Positions 5,219 through 7,166 of a stretch of 7,166 nucleotides of DNA are shown here, in pieces (the stretch's first letter is position 1; every line of letters begins with the position of its first letter). A program made the translations under genes and the position numbers. The stretch lies in assembly GCA_002314465.1 (NCBI GenBank), contig DCGA01000129.1:1-7166 (forward strand), given 5' to 3'. The notes beneath the pieces were generated by a model. The model was not told the origin of the DNA and did not search any database. It saw only the letters and a program-made list of their open reading frames with translations. Origin of the DNA: a bacterium UBA1790. Lineage in GTDB: Bacteria; Bacteroidota; Bacteroidia; Bacteroidales; Muribaculaceae.

Positions 5219-6430
5219 TTAATACTTTATCGTCACCACTCGCTTCTGCGGGTCGTAGAGGGTGTATCCCTCGGCAAGGGTAAGCGGGTGAGCGCTCAGG
5301 GGTGATGCGTAGCCGCTGTAAGTGTATATGCTGCCGCCAGTCACCTTCATCTCGGCATCGCACTTGATGCCCTTGGGAGCAGCAAGGCCCTTGCGTCCTG
5401 TAGTCACAACGTTGAGCGTGCCACCTGATACCTCGAGGTTCATGTGGGCGTTGATGCCCTTTCCGCCCTCGCCAGTACTCTTGATGTTGACGATACCACC
5501 GGCAATGGTGATAATGCTGTCGCACTTTATGCCGGCACAGCTCGATGTGTCGCCCAGTTCCTCGTTGGGCACGGGTGCTCCGTGGGTAATGAGGGTGGTG
5601 CGTCCGCCGGTGATGCGCACAAGACTGGGCGAAGTGATGCCCTTAGAGGCGTTGGCACTGGTTTCCACGTTGATAACGCTGCCGTCGATATACACGCCGT
5701 CCTTGCCGCGTATGCCGTTGCCGCTGGTGCTGTTCACATATATCTTGTTACCCTTGCGGAAGCGCACATAGTCGTCGGTGGCGATGCCGTGACGACCGTG
5801 AGAATAAACGCTGAGCGAACCCTTGCCGCTAACGGCAATCTGTCCCTCGCTGAAGATTACGGCCTTCATGTCCTCTTCTTCCACATAGGTGTACTCGGGG
5901 CCGTCCTCGAGGCGGTTTTCAGTCCCGGGGGCAATGACCAAATACAGCGTCTTGCCACACTGGTTGTTGATGGCGGCGCCGTGCGGATTGGTGAGGTTGA
6001 CGCCGTTAAGCGTCATCTTGAACTTATACTCGCTGTAGACCTTGAGAGAGCCGTCGGCACACTCGCCGCTGGCAACGATGTGCACGCGGCTTGCTACCGC
6101 ACGCACAATGACGTGACCGCCGTCAATCTCGGCCTTGACACGGGTGTTGGTGCCGGTCACGGTTGCACCTTCGGGGGTATAGTTGACGCGCACGGTTGTG
6201 GTCCATGCGTTGTTCTCCCAGTAGTCGTTATAAGCCTCGTCGTTGGGGTCGGTAACGATTATGTCGTCGCCCTCGTCGAGGTCGCTGTCGTCGAGGTTAA
6301 TCTCGATGGGGCGCACCTTGGGGTTGTTCTCGATGAGCCACTCGAGGTCGGTGTCGTCGCTTGTGCATGCCGTCATGGCAAGAGCCGCCATGAGGAGCGT
6401 GATGTGCTTGGAATATCTCATAGTAGTCAT
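5219..6430 (-). CDS. Cthe_2159-like beta-helix, carbohydrate-binding-domain lipoprotein
   Basis: Predicted surface lipoprotein of 403 residues. The signal peptide ends at the lipobox LAMTA with acylated C22, followed by TSDDTD, an acidic run resembling the Bacteroidota lipoprotein export signal that sends lipoproteins to the cell surface. An acidic linker follows (47-56, DDSDLDEGDD). From about 78 to 380 the protein is built of short beta-strand repeats rich in Gly, Asn and Val. The segment 135-177 (FKMTLNGVNLTN, AINNQ, KTLYLVIAPGTENRLEDG) is characteristic of the Cthe_2159 family, known as polygalacturonate-binding right-handed beta-helix proteins. Later turns repeat the theme (GKGSLSVYS, GIRGKDGVYI, GKGINA, KGIKCD). 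No catalytic residues can be assigned. The ATG is two bases after the stop of the upstream gene, implying translational coupling; the ATG at 6421, giving MRYSKH, is an equally plausible start. Carbohydrate binding is inferred from family; the ligand is unknown. Confidence 0.88.
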   Translation of the reverse strand: MTTMRYSKHITLLMAALAMTACTSDDTDLEWLIENNPKVRPIEINLDDSDLDEGDDIIVTDPNDEAYNDYWENNAWTTTVRVNYTPEGATVTGTNTRVKAEIDGGHVIVRAVASRVHIVASGECADGSLKVYSEYKFKMTLNGVNLTNPHGAAINNQCGKTLYLVIAPGTENRLEDGPEYTYVEEEDMKAVIFSEGQIAVSGKGSLSVYSHGRHGIATDDYVRFRKGNKIYVNSTSGNGIRGKDGVYIDGSVINVETSANASKGITSPSLVRITGGRTTLITHGAPVPNEELGDTSSCAGIKCDSIITIAGGIVNIKSTGEGGKGINAHMNLEVSGGTLNVVTTGRKGLAAPKGIKCDAEMKVTGGSIYTYSGYASPLSAHPLTLAEGYTLYDPQKRVVTIKY

Positions 6431-6432
6431 CG

Positions 6433-7166
6433 TTAAAACTTAAAGTTATAGCCGAGGGTCACATGCTGGGTGTTGACCTTCTCGGGCGCTACGCTGTGGT
6501 TATACAGCTGGAACTGGTAACCCAAGTCGAAACTGTGGCGCTTCTTGAGCGAATAGCTGCAACCCACGTTTAGTTTGGTCTTCTCGAGCGACTTGGTGGT
6601 GTACAACTCCATGCTTGCCGAGGGAGTGAACTTGCAGTGGCGAATGTTATACTCAAACTTGATGCGAGAGCGCAGCACGTTCTTTCCCTTACCGCTCACC
6701 GTGCAGTCTTCCATCGCTTCGTCGTCAAAGTCGTAGCGGGTGGTCTGTGCCTCGGGGCGATAGGTGTACTGCCAGCGCTCGCGTATCGACACGTTCACAC
6801 GGTCCATGTCGGTGGCGGCAGTGAGCGAGAACGAGAATCGGTGGCGGGGCGCATAGAACGACGGGCGCCAATGCTTGTAGGAGCCGTCCTCGTTGTACGA
6901 CAAATGCTCGGCATTGTTGTACATGAGGAACTCATAGCCCGCCTCGGCCTTGAGCCACTTGGTGAACTTGTATCGCACACCCACGCCGCCCGAGACGCGG
7001 TCGACGGTGCGGAAGTCGTTGCGCGTGCGCAACTCGGCATCGAGGCCCAGCGAGAGCTTCTTGTTGAGTTTCTTGTCAACGCCAGCCTCGACGATGAGTC
7101 CGTGCTCATCGGCATGCACGGCCTGCGGCACGGCAAGTGCCACGGCTGCCAGCAAGGCGACTATTA
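6433..7166 (-). CDS. DUF2490-like outer-membrane beta-barrel protein (5' end beyond window)
   Basis: Predicted outer-membrane barrel of unknown function. The frame stays open to the window edge, where the residues before the internal TTG at 7155 read IVAL and extend the hydrophobic core of a signal peptide; the true start therefore lies just outside. Cleavage is expected after AVHA (about base 7110), leaving about 224 mature residues. Alternating-residue strands run throughout (GGVGVRYKFTKWLKAEAGYEFLM-type strand pairs, SIRERWQYTYR, RSRIKFEYNIR, SASMELYTT, HSFDLGYQFQLYN). The chain ends VTLGYNFKF, with the C-terminal Phe typical of BAM-assembled barrels. The size and strand pattern, and the RERWQYTYR segment, fit DUF2490. 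It directly precedes the beta-helix lipoprotein, so the two probably act together at the cell surface, the barrel being a candidate partner for the lipoprotein. Family assignment is by pattern, not by search. Confidence 0.85.
   Translation of the reverse strand, partial: IVALLAAVALAVPQAVHADEHGLIVEAGVDKKLNKKLSLGLDAELRTRNDFRTVDRVSGGVGVRYKFTKWLKAEAGYEFLMYNNAEHLSYNEDGSYKHWRPSFYAPRHRFSFSLTAATDMDRVNVSIRERWQYTYRPEAQTTRYDFDDEAMEDCTVSGKGKNVLRSRIKFEYNIRHCKFTPSASMELYTTKSLEKTKLNVGCSYSLKKRHSFDLGYQFQLYNHSVAPEKVNTQHVTLGYNFKF

Noticed and set aside
5444..6436. Plus-strand open frame of 330 codons antisense to the beta-helix lipoprotein gene
   Set aside because: It is almost entirely antisense to a gene with a signal peptide and recognisable family motifs. 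Its Val/Ala/Gly-rich translation is what the complement of GC-rich codons gives, and it has no domain features.
7153..7155. TTG as the start of the DUF2490-like gene
   Set aside because: The frame stays open upstream to the edge with hydrophobic residues (IVAL) that belong to the signal peptide core, so the start is outside the window.
1..7166. CRISPR arrays, transposases, insertion-sequence ends, toxin-antitoxin pairs, riboswitches
   Set aside because: I found no regularly spaced repeats, no transposase or integrase motifs, no small paired genes and no recognisable riboswitch core in any intergenic region.

Overview
The window comes from a Bacteroidota chromosome, very probably order Bacteroidales; a gut lineage such as Muribaculaceae or Prevotellaceae is plausible but not shown. 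The evidence is: promoters of the Bacteroidota type (TTTG about 19-20 bases before TAnnTTTG), starts that mostly lack a Shine-Dalgarno sequence and sit behind A-rich leaders, a lipoprotein with a Bacteroidota-style acidic surface-export signal, and a Cthe_2159-like lipoprotein beside a DUF2490-like outer-membrane barrel.

Layout, left to right. (1) 1-767 is the C-terminal part of tyrosyl-tRNA synthetase (tyrS, + strand), cut by the window edge. (2) 768-1000 is a compact RNA unit: the hairpin behind tyrS, a promoter that overlaps it, a short palindromic leader, tRNA-Gln(TTG) and a near-ideal intrinsic terminator. (3) 1211-1945 (+) is an unrecognised 244-residue protein with its own promoter, a leader carrying overlapping palindromes and a strong Shine-Dalgarno sequence; it contains a motif like that of phage YopX-type proteins. 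(4) 2002-2709 (-) is a calcineurin-like metallophosphoesterase, convergent with (3) across a shared hairpin. (5) 4395-2857 (-) is a two-gene FKBP-type peptidyl-prolyl isomerase unit: a cytoplasmic FklB-like enzyme first, then a lipoprotein paralogue, with a very good promoter upstream and a terminator hairpin downstream. (6) 4713-5135 (+) is mscL, the large-conductance mechanosensitive channel, followed by a GC-rich terminator. (7) 7166-5219 (-) is a surface module: a DUF2490-like outer-membrane beta-barrel protein (N-terminus beyond the window) and, two bases later, a Cthe_2159-like beta-helix lipoprotein.

Most of the window is conserved housekeeping and envelope biology: aminoacylation, tRNA, protein folding on both sides of the inner membrane, osmotic protection and a cell-surface module. 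No CRISPR array, transposase, insertion-sequence end, integrase or complete prophage was seen. The least explained pieces are the YopX-motif protein just downstream of the tRNA, the divergent active site of the FKBP lipoprotein, and the DUF2490/Cthe_2159 pair, whose operon probably continues past the right edge.
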